Position numbers and translations under genes: made by a program. The notes beneath the pieces are model-generated. The model had not been told where the DNA came from, did not search any database, and worked only from the letters and a program-made list of their open reading frames with translations. A stretch of DNA of 35,256 bases. Origin: a virus. Position 1 is the stretch's first letter. Every line of letters begins with the position of its first letter. Of the stretch, positions 17,701 through 25,942 are shown piece by piece. The stretch is taken from the IMG/VR virus record IMGVR_UViG_3300047380_000331, positions 1 through 35,256 of that record, one strand, 5' to 3'.

Positions 17701-20700
17701 TACTTTCTTTTATAAATCCTGGCTGAAAGAACTTAGTCCACGCTGTAGTTGGATTTAATTTTAGAACAGCGTCAATCATTACTGCTTGTCCTTGTGCAGA
17801 GTTTCTCCACATATATTCTATTGGTCCGTAATCACCAAATACAAAGTTTTGTGCTGCATCAGCTGAGTTAGGTAAACCAATTACTGTTGTCGGATCTTCC
17901 AGTACACCTGTTCCTGTAACTGGGCTCCTGGTTGACCAGTCCCAATTAAACCTAGCATATTTTAAATCTTGTTCTACTGGCTTGCCTGGCTGAGATACTA
18001 TACCATTTGTTAATGCATTAATTAATGCTGTACGTTTTGTATTGTTTGTCCAACTATAGTTTGCATCCCACCACGTTGGTTTAAATCCAAATCCTAGCAT
18101 ATGCCAAGGAGTTAGATGTGGTGTTGCTGTACCAAACAGAAGTGTGTATACTCCTTTGTAGTGTCCTGGTGTTTCAAAATTATTAAACTGTATTGTACTG
18201 TAGTTCCATGTGAACTTATCAGTTTGGTCGTATATATTAGTTTCAGTTACATTTCTTATACCTGCCCACTTTGTGTAAAACTTTTCTGTGTAATTATTTA
18301 AAATGTTTAACGTATACCATGTGCTATGTTGTGTGTTAGGTAAGAAGTCTGTGTATGAAGCATATTGTTTTGCATCATACATTGTATCTTGTAATACAAG
18401 ACCAGCGTATATTCTATTTTCCATATCTAATAATACTGCATGCACTACATCAAAGTCTGCTGATGTAATGTCTGTTAAGTTAGCAGTACTTGTTAAAGTA
18501 TATTCTTGACCATCATGTGTGTATAACACATTGTCACTTACAATTGGTCTATAACCCTTTGCTAACCCTAGCTTAGTTAAACTTGCTGGAACAAAACTAT
18601 CTGAGTCCATGTTATGATATACTACTTCTAGTTCAGTAGCAGTAGCACTTAAACTTGTTAGATAAATTGTATCACCAATTATTGTATAGTCTGTATCTTT
18701 TTGTAATATTACTTTTCCATTTGTATCAGTAAGATAAACATATGCATGGTCTCTAATATTTAAATCACCATTGAATATATAATTTGTTTTGTATGCTAAT
18801 ACACTTGTGTCAGTAATTTTTATAGTCTGTGTTACTTCTGCTTCTGCATATAACATATTAGAAGTTTTATGTAAATCAATAGTTCTTTTATTTTTTATTA
18901 TCTCGCTAATTGCATCATCTGTTATACTTTTAATATCTGTATAAGGATTAATCTGATATAATCTTTTTACTTGTGCTAGTACTCTGTTTCTAAATGAAAT
19001 CCAATCTGCACCCTGTTCAACTAATGAACCTGTAATATCTATGTCTTCGTTTGAGTAATTAATGTCGTGCATTATACTATCATGTTTACGCATATATAAT
19101 GTTCCACCATAATATGGTGTATGTGTTACGCTACTATAATTATTTTCTGAAAACGAGTTGCCATCAAATTTTGGATTAACATTTAATTTACTAACCCAAT
19201 GTTCAAGCGTTTCACTTATTGTAAACGTTTGTATTGCTTCGTTATGTACGTTGTGTCCCATAACTTCTGGATAGCTAATTGTTGTGGCTATTTTATTTTC
19301 GTTGCTTCTAAAACTAAAATCAATTATATCATTTTCTTTAAATGCAAATTCGCTTATTACAATGTTATTGTTGTTTATTGTAATGTACGAGTCGTCAATT
19401 TTGTTTCCATTATTTGTTATTGAATAATTTAAATCATCTTGATTATCAATTGAAGTAACCATTGACAATACTTTACCTTCAACAACAATACTAACATTGT
19501 CAGTAGTTAATGAAAACTCAACAACGTTGTTTGCATCTTTTTTAATTACTAATCCGCCAACAGTTTGTGAACTTGTAGTTGGTGTAACTTCTGTATTGCC
19601 TGGAACAAAATATTTTATAGTTTCAGTTGTTAAGTTATATACTTTAATATTAGTATTTTTACGTAGCGTTTGTATAGACGGAACATCTTGTTCTAGAGAT
19701 TCACCTGTGTCTACATTTAATCTTGATAAAGTAAACTTATCATTTTTCTTGTGTAGTACAAATGATTGTGTTCTGTCCCAATTACTATATCCATATGGAA
19801 TAGTTAAGTTGTCGTCGCCTACTGTAATTTTATATTGTTTAGTTGTTAATGCACCTGCTGGCATTCCAGACTGTCTGTAAACAGTTTCAAGTTTGTCATA
19901 TCTTTTATATAAGTTATAACCTTGTCCTGATTTATTAAATGTTATTTTTGGATTCTCAGAATTTTGTAATGTGTTTTTATACTTGCTTGTTAATATGAAA
20001 TTCTCAAATTCATATTCAGCACCCTTTGGAGAATCTTTATAACTTAATTGTAATCCAAGTTCTGGATCAATTGTACCAGTACCTTCTTTGTATCCAAATA
20101 TTTTGTCACCTGTAAAGTTTGTACCTACTATATCTTCAAATGCAACGCCTTCGTCTGTAAAGAATTTGTAAAGTGGATATTGGTTGACTTTTGTTTTTTG
20201 TTGTGCTAGAGTAAACTTATTATTAATGTACCATACGTCACTGTGTTGCCAGTTAAGTTTATTTGCATTCAGTATACTTTTGATTGTTAAACAATAATTG
20301 TTAGCCATTGTAAGTACTGTTGTTGGTGTAGTACTTGTTGACTTATAAACTTTATCTTGTGTGCTATCTATATAAACATATGTTGACCCAACTGGTATGA
20401 CACTAATATCGTCGCCTGCTACTACACCAAAATCTATTGCACCAATGTATGTTGGATCATCTTCGTAATCGTGATGCCTTGCATTGTTGTGTAAATTAAT
20501 ACCTGCATTATATTCTATAATTGGTCTTTTTGCTCTGCGTTTATTTGATAGTATATCGTCAAAGTTATAATCAGGTAACAGTGTCATTAGTTTTCTAACT
20601 GTACTAATGTTTACCCAATGGTTAGCTCTACTCCATGCTGTATGGAATAAATCTTCTTTAGCAATTACTATATAATCTAAAATAGGTTCAACTGGTAAGC

Positions 20701-21844
20701 CAAAGTCCCATGCAAGTTCGCCATTCATATCAAACTTTGCTATGTTTTTTAATTTTGCAATATCACTTGCTGTAGCACTAGGGCTTGTAGAAAGTTTCCA
20801 ATAATTTACATTCCACGTTGCGGTTACAACTTTTCTAAGTGTTAATTTTCCATCTGAGAATCTATCAACAATGTATATGTTTTCTTTTTGTTCTGCATCA
20901 TTATAAAACCAATCATCAGAATCAAATCTAATTAATACACCCTCAACTAATTGAGTTGGATTGGATTTTAAATCTGTGTAATGGAAGCCATTAAAAATTG
21001 GTAGCGGGTCAGCATCATTATTATAATCATTAATTAATGTTAAAAAGTTTCTCGATCCAGCTTGCCAATATTTGTTTTGCTTGTTTGGGATAACACGATG
21101 AACTTTACTATCGTCCCATATGCCATCGTTATTTTGTGTGTGAGGTACAACACTGTGATATACTCTTCTAGTGTTCTCATCTCTAAATTCTTCAAATGTA
21201 ACAAATGTGCCTACACCAGTTACAATAAATGTTTTGTCTTTGACAGCAACATCCCAACCTGAACCAGTAAACTTAATAAGCATATGGTCTTCAACGCTAA
21301 ATGTATTGTTGTCATCTGTTAATGTATACAATGTGCGATGCTTAGAATCCACTAATGGATTTTTACTAGCACCTGTGTATATACTTTCGTATACTGGTAA
21401 CTCTTCTGCCCAAATATAATTTTTAAAGTTAACTAATTTGTCAACATCAACTGGAGGGCTGTATGAATATATTTCTGTATTGTATGCAGAGTTATAATTG
21501 TATGCATCAAAATTTGTATTAATAGAATGAGCAATGTCATCTATAGTAAGTTGATTAGTTATTTGTAGATCGTCATTGTAACTAACAACACCTGGCGTTA
21601 GCTGGGCTTTGGTTCTAAGAGGTATATGAAATTTTGGTTCAATATAAGAATCATTAATATTTGTAGTTGCACCATTTCTTGATCCAACATATCCATTAAT
21701 GTTATCAAGTGGTCCTTTAGAAACCATTTGATCTAATGTACTGTCTAACCAACTTTTATTTAGATCAGTTTGAAATACACCTGGTAAAAACTTATTTGTT
21801 TTTATATTGTTTACCTTAGATTGTCCTGCTTTTTTCTTAGCCAT
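11708..21844 (-). CDS. Giant baseplate structural protein, gp7-like wedge candidate
   Basis: This encodes 3378 residues in one uninterrupted frame, starting at the ATG 21844 with AGGAAG upstream. It directly follows gp6, where T4 has gp7 (about 1030 residues), so a wedge-initiator role is inferred; the length is roughly three times T4 gp7. The long N-terminal part is rich in Trp, Tyr and Asn. At about residues 2000-2030 'WNNYTSYKLGDEVRHEGQLW' resembles a small carbohydrate-binding module of the chitin-binding type. Residues ~2065-2460 form a Thr/Val-rich beta insert with three similar units. 'VKPYHTKI' occurs near 3176. Residues ~3260-3320 ('ATDTTITVADTTAF', 'GELIEYSKT') are a beta domain common in phage tail proteins. 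The second half probably reaches outwards from the baseplate. Confidence 0.85.
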   Translation of the reverse strand: MAKKKAGQSKVNNIKTNKFLPGVFQTDLNKSWLDSTLDQMVSKGPLDNINGYVGSRNGATTNINDSYIEPKFHIPLRTKAQLTPGVVSYNDDLQITNQLTIDDIAHSINTNFDAYNYNSAYNTEIYSYSPPVDVDKLVNFKNYIWAEELPVYESIYTGASKNPLVDSKHRTLYTLTDDNNTFSVEDHMLIKFTGSGWDVAVKDKTFIVTGVGTFVTFEEFRDENTRRVYHSVVPHTQNNDGIWDDSKVHRVIPNKQNKYWQAGSRNFLTLINDYNNDADPLPIFNGFHYTDLKSNPTQLVEGVLIRFDSDDWFYNDAEQKENIYIVDRFSDGKLTLRKVVTATWNVNYWKLSTSPSATASDIAKLKNIAKFDMNGELAWDFGLPVEPILDYIVIAKEDLFHTAWSRANHWVNISTVRKLMTLLPDYNFDDILSNKRRAKRPIIEYNAGINLHNNARHHDYEDDPTYIGAIDFGVVAGDDISVIPVGSTYVYIDSTQDKVYKSTSTTPTTVLTMANNYCLTIKSILNANKLNWQHSDVWYINNKFTLAQQKTKVNQYPLYKFFTDEGVAFEDIVGTNFTGDKIFGYKEGTGTIDPELGLQLSYKDSPKGAEYEFENFILTSKYKNTLQNSENPKITFNKSGQGYNLYKRYDKLETVYRQSGMPAGALTTKQYKITVGDDNLTIPYGYSNWDRTQSFVLHKKNDKFTLSRLNVDTGESLEQDVPSIQTLRKNTNIKVYNLTTETIKYFVPGNTEVTPTTSSQTVGGLVIKKDANNVVEFSLTTDNVSIVVEGKVLSMVTSIDNQDDLNYSITNNGNKIDDSYITINNNNIVISEFAFKENDIIDFSFRSNENKIATTISYPEVMGHNVHNEAIQTFTISETLEHWVSKLNVNPKFDGNSFSENNYSSVTHTPYYGGTLYMRKHDSIMHDINYSNEDIDITGSLVEQGADWISFRNRVLAQVKRLYQINPYTDIKSITDDAISEIIKNKRTIDLHKTSNMLYAEAEVTQTIKITDTSVLAYKTNYIFNGDLNIRDHAYVYLTDTNGKVILQKDTDYTIIGDTIYLTSLSATATELEVVYHNMDSDSFVPASLTKLGLAKGYRPIVSDNVLYTHDGQEYTLTSTANLTDITSADFDVVHAVLLDMENRIYAGLVLQDTMYDAKQYASYTDFLPNTQHSTWYTLNILNNYTEKFYTKWAGIRNVTETNIYDQTDKFTWNYSTIQFNNFETPGHYKGVYTLLFGTATPHLTPWHMLGFGFKPTWWDANYSWTNNTKRTALINALTNGIVSQPGKPVEQDLKYARFNWDWSTRSPVTGTGVLEDPTTVIGLPNSADAAQNFVFGDYGPIEYMWRNSAQGQAVMIDAVLKLNPTTAWTKFFQPGFIKESINGLPQTYYDKQLTATEKYKLPGIVYDKTITKVTVSNSPSGLTTDSEFIIIDDFTSSRARAKFKITYGKITSVSLIDRGINFTGDPIAVHKLGTDIQPITIDFKVNEVPFVANGIAQAQYNFAKRNQKDINHEQLYKNLTTKLIQKVGGFTSKHLLNVFAESSVSGDFQFGQADFDITMYTGKPTQLPTASALFITKGTNGYTVNGISNNKQEFNFYEPNTAGLEYDEITIANSTVKRYKRFVSTPSVIEYNAPVEKIQDVYNFIRGYWMWMETNGYTLEFDKDNSAADFVGWAKTASNNEIYILQIGRKISFKPTHGTVLEYNKLRYTNNDVLSIYNKRLDNSDLSIDRKEGTAYIETKDKEFIGSITSAVLDCEHAIIFEKKTNLGVDVFDDVKDKVQNRLLIKGQRTQDWNGEKKAPGYLVLDNHIVENIDSAVQSVDDIYRTDVDEFNSALGKAKDLTIGNIEKTWTQDLGLNKNVITKMHQGLIGNTGTTTALDRIGRSNILNENGTDISVYEQYMFRQSELGNNDIEEPFEFEITSSDISSSPQIIAIDDSIGEPVELLNVLPEKIVNNKDLTFDTNSFANSQVDILTGGEPLSTETKYKILSADQLSTVWDSNASYANIPTWNNYTSYKLGDEVRHEGQLWECQVDYTGKTEVTANIELRARNAGIAFPSGTVATVAGTTTTFASEKTEYQDIVAVGSITNPTFSPTETLVIDGITVGFSKNKEVPVVTGPAVIRANSGPKQFTDVTGKSITINGVLVDFDNTPTDVIETFTGVDNGIAPAVDLEDTFTLSTVLSGSTYGVSSITVDGTVTTAYTVSGQDIIFTTAPADGAAISVTLVHVANQMTATEIKDFINGVGIPGLTASLVTSFDLLELSYTTTVVGDNLILAASTTNADLGFNPSGGTVQAPSELQIQNDDLVLADIVAQIDATNGLELVTPVAFNNALKLTSTDTKRTLTVSGSAQTLLGLNANYNAGTTQTQIDTTHQQAAVLIQNSLTVANVTDVIVSYISNQIVITSTGDSIDMGTGTFNNIAGFDSGVTNARDAGVVNQFTATKQVGGVAIPHFTALTSDKDPAMFNILVSDDSAFEVKTKGSVATKFFGWNVLQVQPKAGTPLFSKSSDDSGCGICAGTLSRDGNDAEVTTNVAHGFEVGDYVMLLNTDTTPPIDGIHKVTKLGTESTVFYIDEFIEKCGNAVSVLPLITTRFSSEPSTNLALSNPNWNLPNNTLIWEKFNNSQLGTWVHSVSGSNKTFVRSTTRRPSQYDIDNIIIYNQADNTTKVQLEAFDPMRRILPGVAMQNLEYIEVADNAIYNTSTDDVTATDENNAWGTEQVGTRWWDTSKVRYYDYDQGSVSYRTDMWGKLYPGSEIVVWEWIQSTVAPDDYAEAVKSSKEMFGVIATGEAYSVVDNKTNETDYYYTIDKIWNNSTNVYDNVYYFWVKNKTTINNQRSLSAFDVASMIENPTQSGIAWYAVLDGKTFIVDNINYYVEDKNTILQINKAPDKINSHNEWTLVAKDKDIIPGYYIRGIKYNLAGQDLNASKIPYQTLHRFSKYGDNFDEGQTWFNNLYEARRNTATAINGLLKDIWINDQYHNTWNRTAFNKSFPTYLWNWIDYKLKTYTGTFNHTKIIPGAYDLINVDRTYHNVVKVVKRGANNLDRSELYAYNNVTNVWELILKKNVTIELNVDALCPTKGWDADAWDSDRFDQANVGEYWITLITALHEDLFIAHNKHKMNELFFIIVDHVLSSLPQTNWIRKTTYVKLELTSPFDSTTKKYTRDKTNNIIGYVEDVKPYHTKISSTNMRHTTDTEEVKLTVSDTHQLRVSQKYDETLELSPTELLNIIVQTNASGSTHATDSLTFAHIQDNAGTVNTYALTEALETTLSVALNATDTTITVADTTAFANTGTLYVGGELIEYSKTNATTLAITNRAVSNTFAIKGAIGDSVTQVNTTQLTYANPQTTQAYNTTGESILASSTSTQAQELQAEGKGIEL
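14556..15151 (-). repeat. Three diverged ~60-residue repeats inside the giant baseplate protein
   Basis: Residues ~2232-2292, ~2297-2364 and ~2365-2430 follow one plan. Each has a short helix ('TEIKDFINGVG', 'ADIVAQIDATNG', 'AVLIQNSLTVAN'), a strand, a second strand ('GDNLILAAST', 'NALKLTSTDT', 'NQIVITSTGD') and a closing 'LGFNPSGGT' / 'LGLNANYNAGT' / 'IAGFDSGVT'. Preceding them, 'IDGITVGF' and 'INGVLVDF' look like partial copies of the leading strand. The plan resembles beta domains of flagellar hook-associated proteins and phage fibres. Confidence 0.6.
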
Positions 21845-21847
21845 TTA

Positions 21848-24800
21848 TTAACTTCCTGCTCTAATATTTTCGTCTGTAATGTTTTGAATAATATCAATTT
21901 CATTTACTGTCACATCTGCAATTAGCATCTCATCTGTGTTTGGTGTGTACTCAAATAAGTCTCCGAATGTTGTTCCAGTTCCTTGTGGTACAATAACAAA
22001 ACTACTTAGTACGCCTGCTAGTTCCTTGTGTACGTATGCCGCTAACTCAGTAAAGTAAAAAGTTTCTCCAAAGTCCCATTCTGATGAACTAAAGAATTCA
22101 TTTATAGCTATTACTGTTTTTGATTTTAAATCACTGTCTGTAATGTTTGATCCATATAATTTAATAATTCTAAATCTTGCTTTTAGTTCTGGGTCAGCAT
22201 GTGTACCAAATATTGGTTTATACTTAACTGGCTTATAAACAATAGTATCACTCATTGCTTTTTTGCCTTCAACTGATCCAAACTGTTGTGATAATGAATA
22301 ACTAGTTGGTGGTGATGGTTCCTTTGAAACTGTACCATTTAACCAATTCTTATAACTAGTGTCGTATGCTGATGTTAATGCAAACACATCTATAACATTT
22401 GTAAAGCTAGGATCTACTACTTGATTATCTGTTGTTACATGTTGCCATTCAAAATTTAAATTTGATTTAGATGTATTACCAGTTCCTACCACTTCATTAA
22501 ATGCTAATGGATTATCTGGTCTGCTATCTGCGTTTCCATCTATTAATACTAATCTGTAATTGTTAGTACTAGCTTGATCATATCCATATACAAAAAACTT
22601 TCCAGTTTCTACTATGCTACTATTAACTGCATCAAATATTTTTATCTGATCACGTTTAGCTTTTTTAGTGTACGAACTTAAATCATATTCGTTTTGTATG
22701 TTTCCTAATCTAACTGTACTGCTTGTAAAATTAAATCTAATTGTTCTTAAGTAAATATCAAACGATGATCCTGTGTAGTCAAAATATAAAACCCAACTAT
22801 CACTTCCTAATGCAAAAGCATTTGGGTATGCATCATTAATGTTACCAATGTTTTCACTTAACACATCCCAACTTTTATTTTTATAATTATACTTTACACT
22901 AAATGATCTTTTAGCATCTAAAAATGTTTTAATAATATCTCGTTCTCTAGAAATAAATCTTCTAGACAATGCTGGATAAATTACTTCAATAGTGCTTTGT
23001 CCTGGAATTATACTATCCAACACAATTGCACCTGTACCGTCCTTACGCTTACCTGTTGGTGCACCGGCTTGTGCTCCAATGTTTTCTATACCTAATCCGT
23101 TCATCGATATACTTACAACCTTGGACCATAATTCTTTGCCGTCAATAGATTTAAATTTAATCAATGCTCCTGGTGTTATATACTTCATATAAGTATCTGA
23201 AGTTTCACCTACACGTTGAATTAATCCTGCATTATTTGGATCTGTGATGTATCCATTTTTTGCACCACTAGCAGTTATACTAGGACTAATCCATGTAAAT
23301 TTGTTTGTAGTGTATCCTGCTGAAGTTGCTAGTCCTTCAAATGTTGCTTTGTATCTTGTGTAATATAGATTTACAAATTCATCATTGTCAATAATATTTT
23401 TAACATATTTTTCAAATATTTGTGTTGATGAATCTGAACTTGATGTTGAATACGAAACTAGCTTTTCACTTTCTGAAACTACTGCATCGCTTCCACGTAA
23501 ATGTAAATCAGAATACATACCAGTTGGATCTGTAAATTTAGAATATCTACTATGTCCACTAAATGTTCTGTTTACACTTTTAATTTTAACAAGCCCGCCA
23601 TTGCTACCACCAAGCATTGTATTATAATCACTTGCAGTAATCATTCTATCTTGTGTAGCATAATTTCTAGGAGCGTTTTCTCTAATGCTGTCTAGTGTTT
23701 CATTTGAACTTGCATTTGCAATTGGCTGTTTTAGTTGTAGCGTTAATACAAGTGTGTATACGTTTCCATCTAATCCTGTATAATTTATTTGTACTTTTTT
23801 ATTTGTTAAGTCATCTGGTCTAACAACATATGTACTATTAGCACTAGTTCTATACCAAACTCTTATTGTATCTTTTGGAATATTACCAAATGCTCTATCT
23901 GGAAACACAATTGAAATTTGATTGTTTGATCTAGTCTTAACACTGTATACATCTCTAACACCGTTAGCTAAGTTGTTATAAATTACGTTTCCGTTTACGT
24001 CTGAAACTTTTGTCCATTGCTTAGTAACGTTACCAGTTTCATTAATGTTTTGCACCCACACATCATTTTGGTTAATGTCTGTTGCAGTTACATCAAGTAC
24101 TGCGTTGTCAATTGGATCTGATATAACAAAGTCTTGGTATCCTAATGATCCTTGTTTAACTCCTGCAAAGAATCCACTATTGATACTGTTAATGCCTTTG
24201 CCGTCATTTTTAAAATAAACTCCAAATGAACTTACTGGGTCTGGCATTTTTTCTGTAAACGTTCTATTAACACTATCGTACTCACTGTTAATAACATTAA
24301 ACGTTGATGTCTTACCAAGTGCAGTACCTTCAATATCAAACTTAATTTGATTTGATGTATTGTTTAAATTATAGAAATCTGTTTTGATATTATCAATTAC
24401 TGAACTTTTAGTAGGACTTCCATATCTATTACTGTTTTGCAATGATGCATTTAATACTGTAATAAAATCATCTAAGTTACTAGAGTTGTTTGTAATCTCA
24501 TATTTAATTTCAGTTCCACCTAAACTTGTTCCGGCACTACCAATAACTGCTTCATTTGTTTTAACTGCAATAACTTTCATCTCACCATACGCTGGCACAT
24601 TACGTCTTGGTTGATACCCTAAAAACTCTGCCAGTTTATATACTGACTCTTGTTTTTGGGATGTTGTTAAGAAATTGTTTCTTGCATTTAAATCTACTCT
24701 GTATGCTAAGTTATGTCCAAATTGTGCAACTACATCTAGTAGTGATACAAATTCTGCTGATTCTACCCAGTCATTGTAATTCTCTGGGTAAGTGTTGCGT

Positions 24801-24931
24801 ACATACTCAACCATAGCTGATCGCATAGTATCATAATCAAATGCTTGAAAGTTTGCATTGATATATGATTCGTATACAACTGTATAGTCTTCTGCCGCAA
24901 ATAATTTTGTTTGTCTAGTTTTTTGTGCCAT
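21848..24931 (-). CDS. gp6: Baseplate wedge protein gp6
   Basis: This encodes 1027 residues, longer than T4 gp6 (660). The N-terminal ~110 residues carry the strongly conserved gp6/J-like signature of marine T4-like phages ('WVESAEFVSLLDVVAQFGHNLA' region, 'DLNARNNFL', 'KLAEFLGYQPRR'). The C-terminus shows the matching 'FGETFYFTELAAYVHKELAG' and 'VNEIDII' pattern. Dimers of gp6 form the ring that ties the baseplate wedges together around the hub. It starts 2 bases after gp25 and ends 3 bases before the giant gene, so all three are expected to be co-translated from one late mRNA. The extra length is in the central beta-rich part. No frameshift or truncation is seen. Confidence 0.92.
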   Translation of the reverse strand: MAQKTRQTKLFAAEDYTVVYESYINANFQAFDYDTMRSAMVEYVRNTYPENYNDWVESAEFVSLLDVVAQFGHNLAYRVDLNARNNFLTTSQKQESVYKLAEFLGYQPRRNVPAYGEMKVIAVKTNEAVIGSAGTSLGGTEIKYEITNNSSNLDDFITVLNASLQNSNRYGSPTKSSVIDNIKTDFYNLNNTSNQIKFDIEGTALGKTSTFNVINSEYDSVNRTFTEKMPDPVSSFGVYFKNDGKGINSINSGFFAGVKQGSLGYQDFVISDPIDNAVLDVTATDINQNDVWVQNINETGNVTKQWTKVSDVNGNVIYNNLANGVRDVYSVKTRSNNQISIVFPDRAFGNIPKDTIRVWYRTSANSTYVVRPDDLTNKKVQINYTGLDGNVYTLVLTLQLKQPIANASSNETLDSIRENAPRNYATQDRMITASDYNTMLGGSNGGLVKIKSVNRTFSGHSRYSKFTDPTGMYSDLHLRGSDAVVSESEKLVSYSTSSSDSSTQIFEKYVKNIIDNDEFVNLYYTRYKATFEGLATSAGYTTNKFTWISPSITASGAKNGYITDPNNAGLIQRVGETSDTYMKYITPGALIKFKSIDGKELWSKVVSISMNGLGIENIGAQAGAPTGKRKDGTGAIVLDSIIPGQSTIEVIYPALSRRFISRERDIIKTFLDAKRSFSVKYNYKNKSWDVLSENIGNINDAYPNAFALGSDSWVLYFDYTGSSFDIYLRTIRFNFTSSTVRLGNIQNEYDLSSYTKKAKRDQIKIFDAVNSSIVETGKFFVYGYDQASTNNYRLVLIDGNADSRPDNPLAFNEVVGTGNTSKSNLNFEWQHVTTDNQVVDPSFTNVIDVFALTSAYDTSYKNWLNGTVSKEPSPPTSYSLSQQFGSVEGKKAMSDTIVYKPVKYKPIFGTHADPELKARFRIIKLYGSNITDSDLKSKTVIAINEFFSSSEWDFGETFYFTELAAYVHKELAGVLSSFVIVPQGTGTTFGDLFEYTPNTDEMLIADVTVNEIDIIQNITDENIRAGS

Positions 24932-24933
24932 AA

Positions 24934-25317
24934 TTAAAACTCTGCGTCCTGTTGAAATTCATTATCGAATTTGATCTGCAAATCTATTGCAGTTGTTGTT
25001 GGTACATATGTTAGCTTCACATTGATAGTAACATAGTGAGCATCTTGATTAACAATAATATTAGTATCGTTAACTGTAAATCTTGGATCATAATTTACTA
25101 CATTATACACTTCTTCTCTAATAGCATCCATTGTGATGTCATCTAAGGGTTGAAATATGTATAATGGTAAGTCACAACCAAATTCAGGGTCTGTCCACTT
25201 CTCTCCTTTACGGATATGAAAGTGATTCAGCAGGTCACGCTTCGCTAAATCTATATCAGATAGATTGCTACTTGTGTATGGTTGGTCTATTGTTGTGTAT
25301 CCAATTATATTGCTCAT
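24934..25317 (-). CDS. gp25: Baseplate wedge protein gp25
   Basis: This encodes 127 residues with the gp25/W family pattern: 'AKRDLLNHFHIRKGEKW' followed by 'DPEFGCDLPLYIFQPLDD', which includes the conserved R-x-GE and the P-x-FG motif, and a C-terminal strand pair ('HYVTINVKLTYVPT'). In T4, gp25 joins gp6 and gp53 in the inner wedge and helps start sheath assembly. The ATG at 25317 lies only five bases after an ATAAATA late promoter element and has no Shine-Dalgarno sequence, so its own transcript would be nearly leaderless. Read-through from the operon upstream can also supply it. The next gene, gp6, follows after two bases. Confidence 0.95.
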   Translation of the reverse strand: MSNIIGYTTIDQPYTSSNLSDIDLAKRDLLNHFHIRKGEKWTDPEFGCDLPLYIFQPLDDITMDAIREEVYNVVNYDPRFTVNDTNIIVNQDAHYVTINVKLTYVPTTTAIDLQIKFDNEFQQDAEF

Positions 25318-25321
25318 ACAA

Positions 25322-25330
25322 CTATTTATG
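25322..25330 (-). promoter_or_regulatory. Phage late promoter immediately before gp25
   Basis: The minus strand reads CATAAATAG with ATAAATA at 25323-25329, in the 33-base gap after the HNH gene. Only GTTGT separates the element from the gp25 ATG. In T4 transcription begins a few bases downstream of this element, which would put the mRNA start at or next to the start codon. Confidence 0.65.
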
Positions 25331-25350
25331 CAAATAATTAAGTAGGTAGA

Positions 25351-25896
25351 TTATGATTGCAAAATTAGCTTATCTTCTGGCCATTGTACATAATCTTGCC
25401 ATGCTATATCGGGAATTGATAAGAAATGACGCTTGTTTGAATAGTTGATTTGATGCCATGTAGGAATAATTGGCTTCTTTTTGGGAAGTGGATGTGCGTT
25501 ATTGCTCTTCTTTACATTGCAAGGACCGCATGCTGTAACTGTATTAACCCAAGTTAGTCTTCCTCCTGCTGACTTTGGTATAACATGATCTAGTGTAAGT
25601 TCGTTGTAAGCAAAGTTATTCCCACAATATTGACACGTATAGTCATCTCTAATGTAAACATTACGTCTAGTAAACTTGGCTCTAGTAGGTTGTCTGTGAT
25701 ATGTATTAAGCATAACAATACTTGGGAATGGAATAGTTACTGTAGGTGACCGGAGGAATTGGTTATCATAATTTTTAATAACATGTACCTTGTCACCCCA
25801 CAATGCCTTGACTGCGTTCTGCCAACTAATCGTGCTCAACGGAAATATAGATAACGGGTTTCCATCTGCGTTAAGTAAGAGTACGGCGTGATTCAA
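25351..25896 (-). CDS. HNH endonuclease
   Basis: This encodes 181 residues. The start is a TTG at 25896 (MNHAVLLLNADGNPL), backed by AAGGA seven to nine bases upstream and by the match of this N-terminus to family members that begin '(h)AVLvLNADg.PLs'; no ATG lies close by. The HNH domain is complete: C88-x2-C91 ('CQYCG'), the catalytic D103-H104 in 'LTLDHVIPKSAGG', N118 in 'TWVNTV' and C123-x2-C126 ('CGPCN'), giving a zinc-stapled beta-beta-alpha-metal nuclease. It cuts DNA in a metal-dependent way. Free-standing HNH genes are frequent in T4-like phages, where they may act as homing or packaging-linked nucleases. It lies between baseplate genes and is flanked by the two largest gaps of the operon (45-46 and 33 bases), which suggests later insertion. 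Confidence 0.93.
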   Translation of the reverse strand: MNHAVLLLNADGNPLSIFPLSTISWQNAVKALWGDKVHVIKNYDNQFLRSPTVTIPFPSIVMLNTYHRQPTRAKFTRRNVYIRDDYTCQYCGNNFAYNELTLDHVIPKSAGGRLTWVNTVTACGPCNVKKSNNAHPLPKKKPIIPTWHQINYSNKRHFLSIPDIAWQDYVQWPEDKLILQS

Positions 25897-25942
25897 GTTA
25901 TTTTCCTTGTTATAGTAGTATTTAAATTATTTTGGTGGGGGA

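Noticed and set aside
16000-21400. Many plus-strand open frames of 60-130 codons opposite the giant gene
   Set aside because: They are antisense shadows of a continuous 3378-codon gene, have no ribosome sites or recognisable domains, and share the third-base bias of the minus-strand gene.
25897-25942. TTTAAATAC upstream of the HNH gene as a sixth late promoter
   Set aside because: It departs from the ATAAATA word shared by the other five sites. Kept only as a weak possibility.
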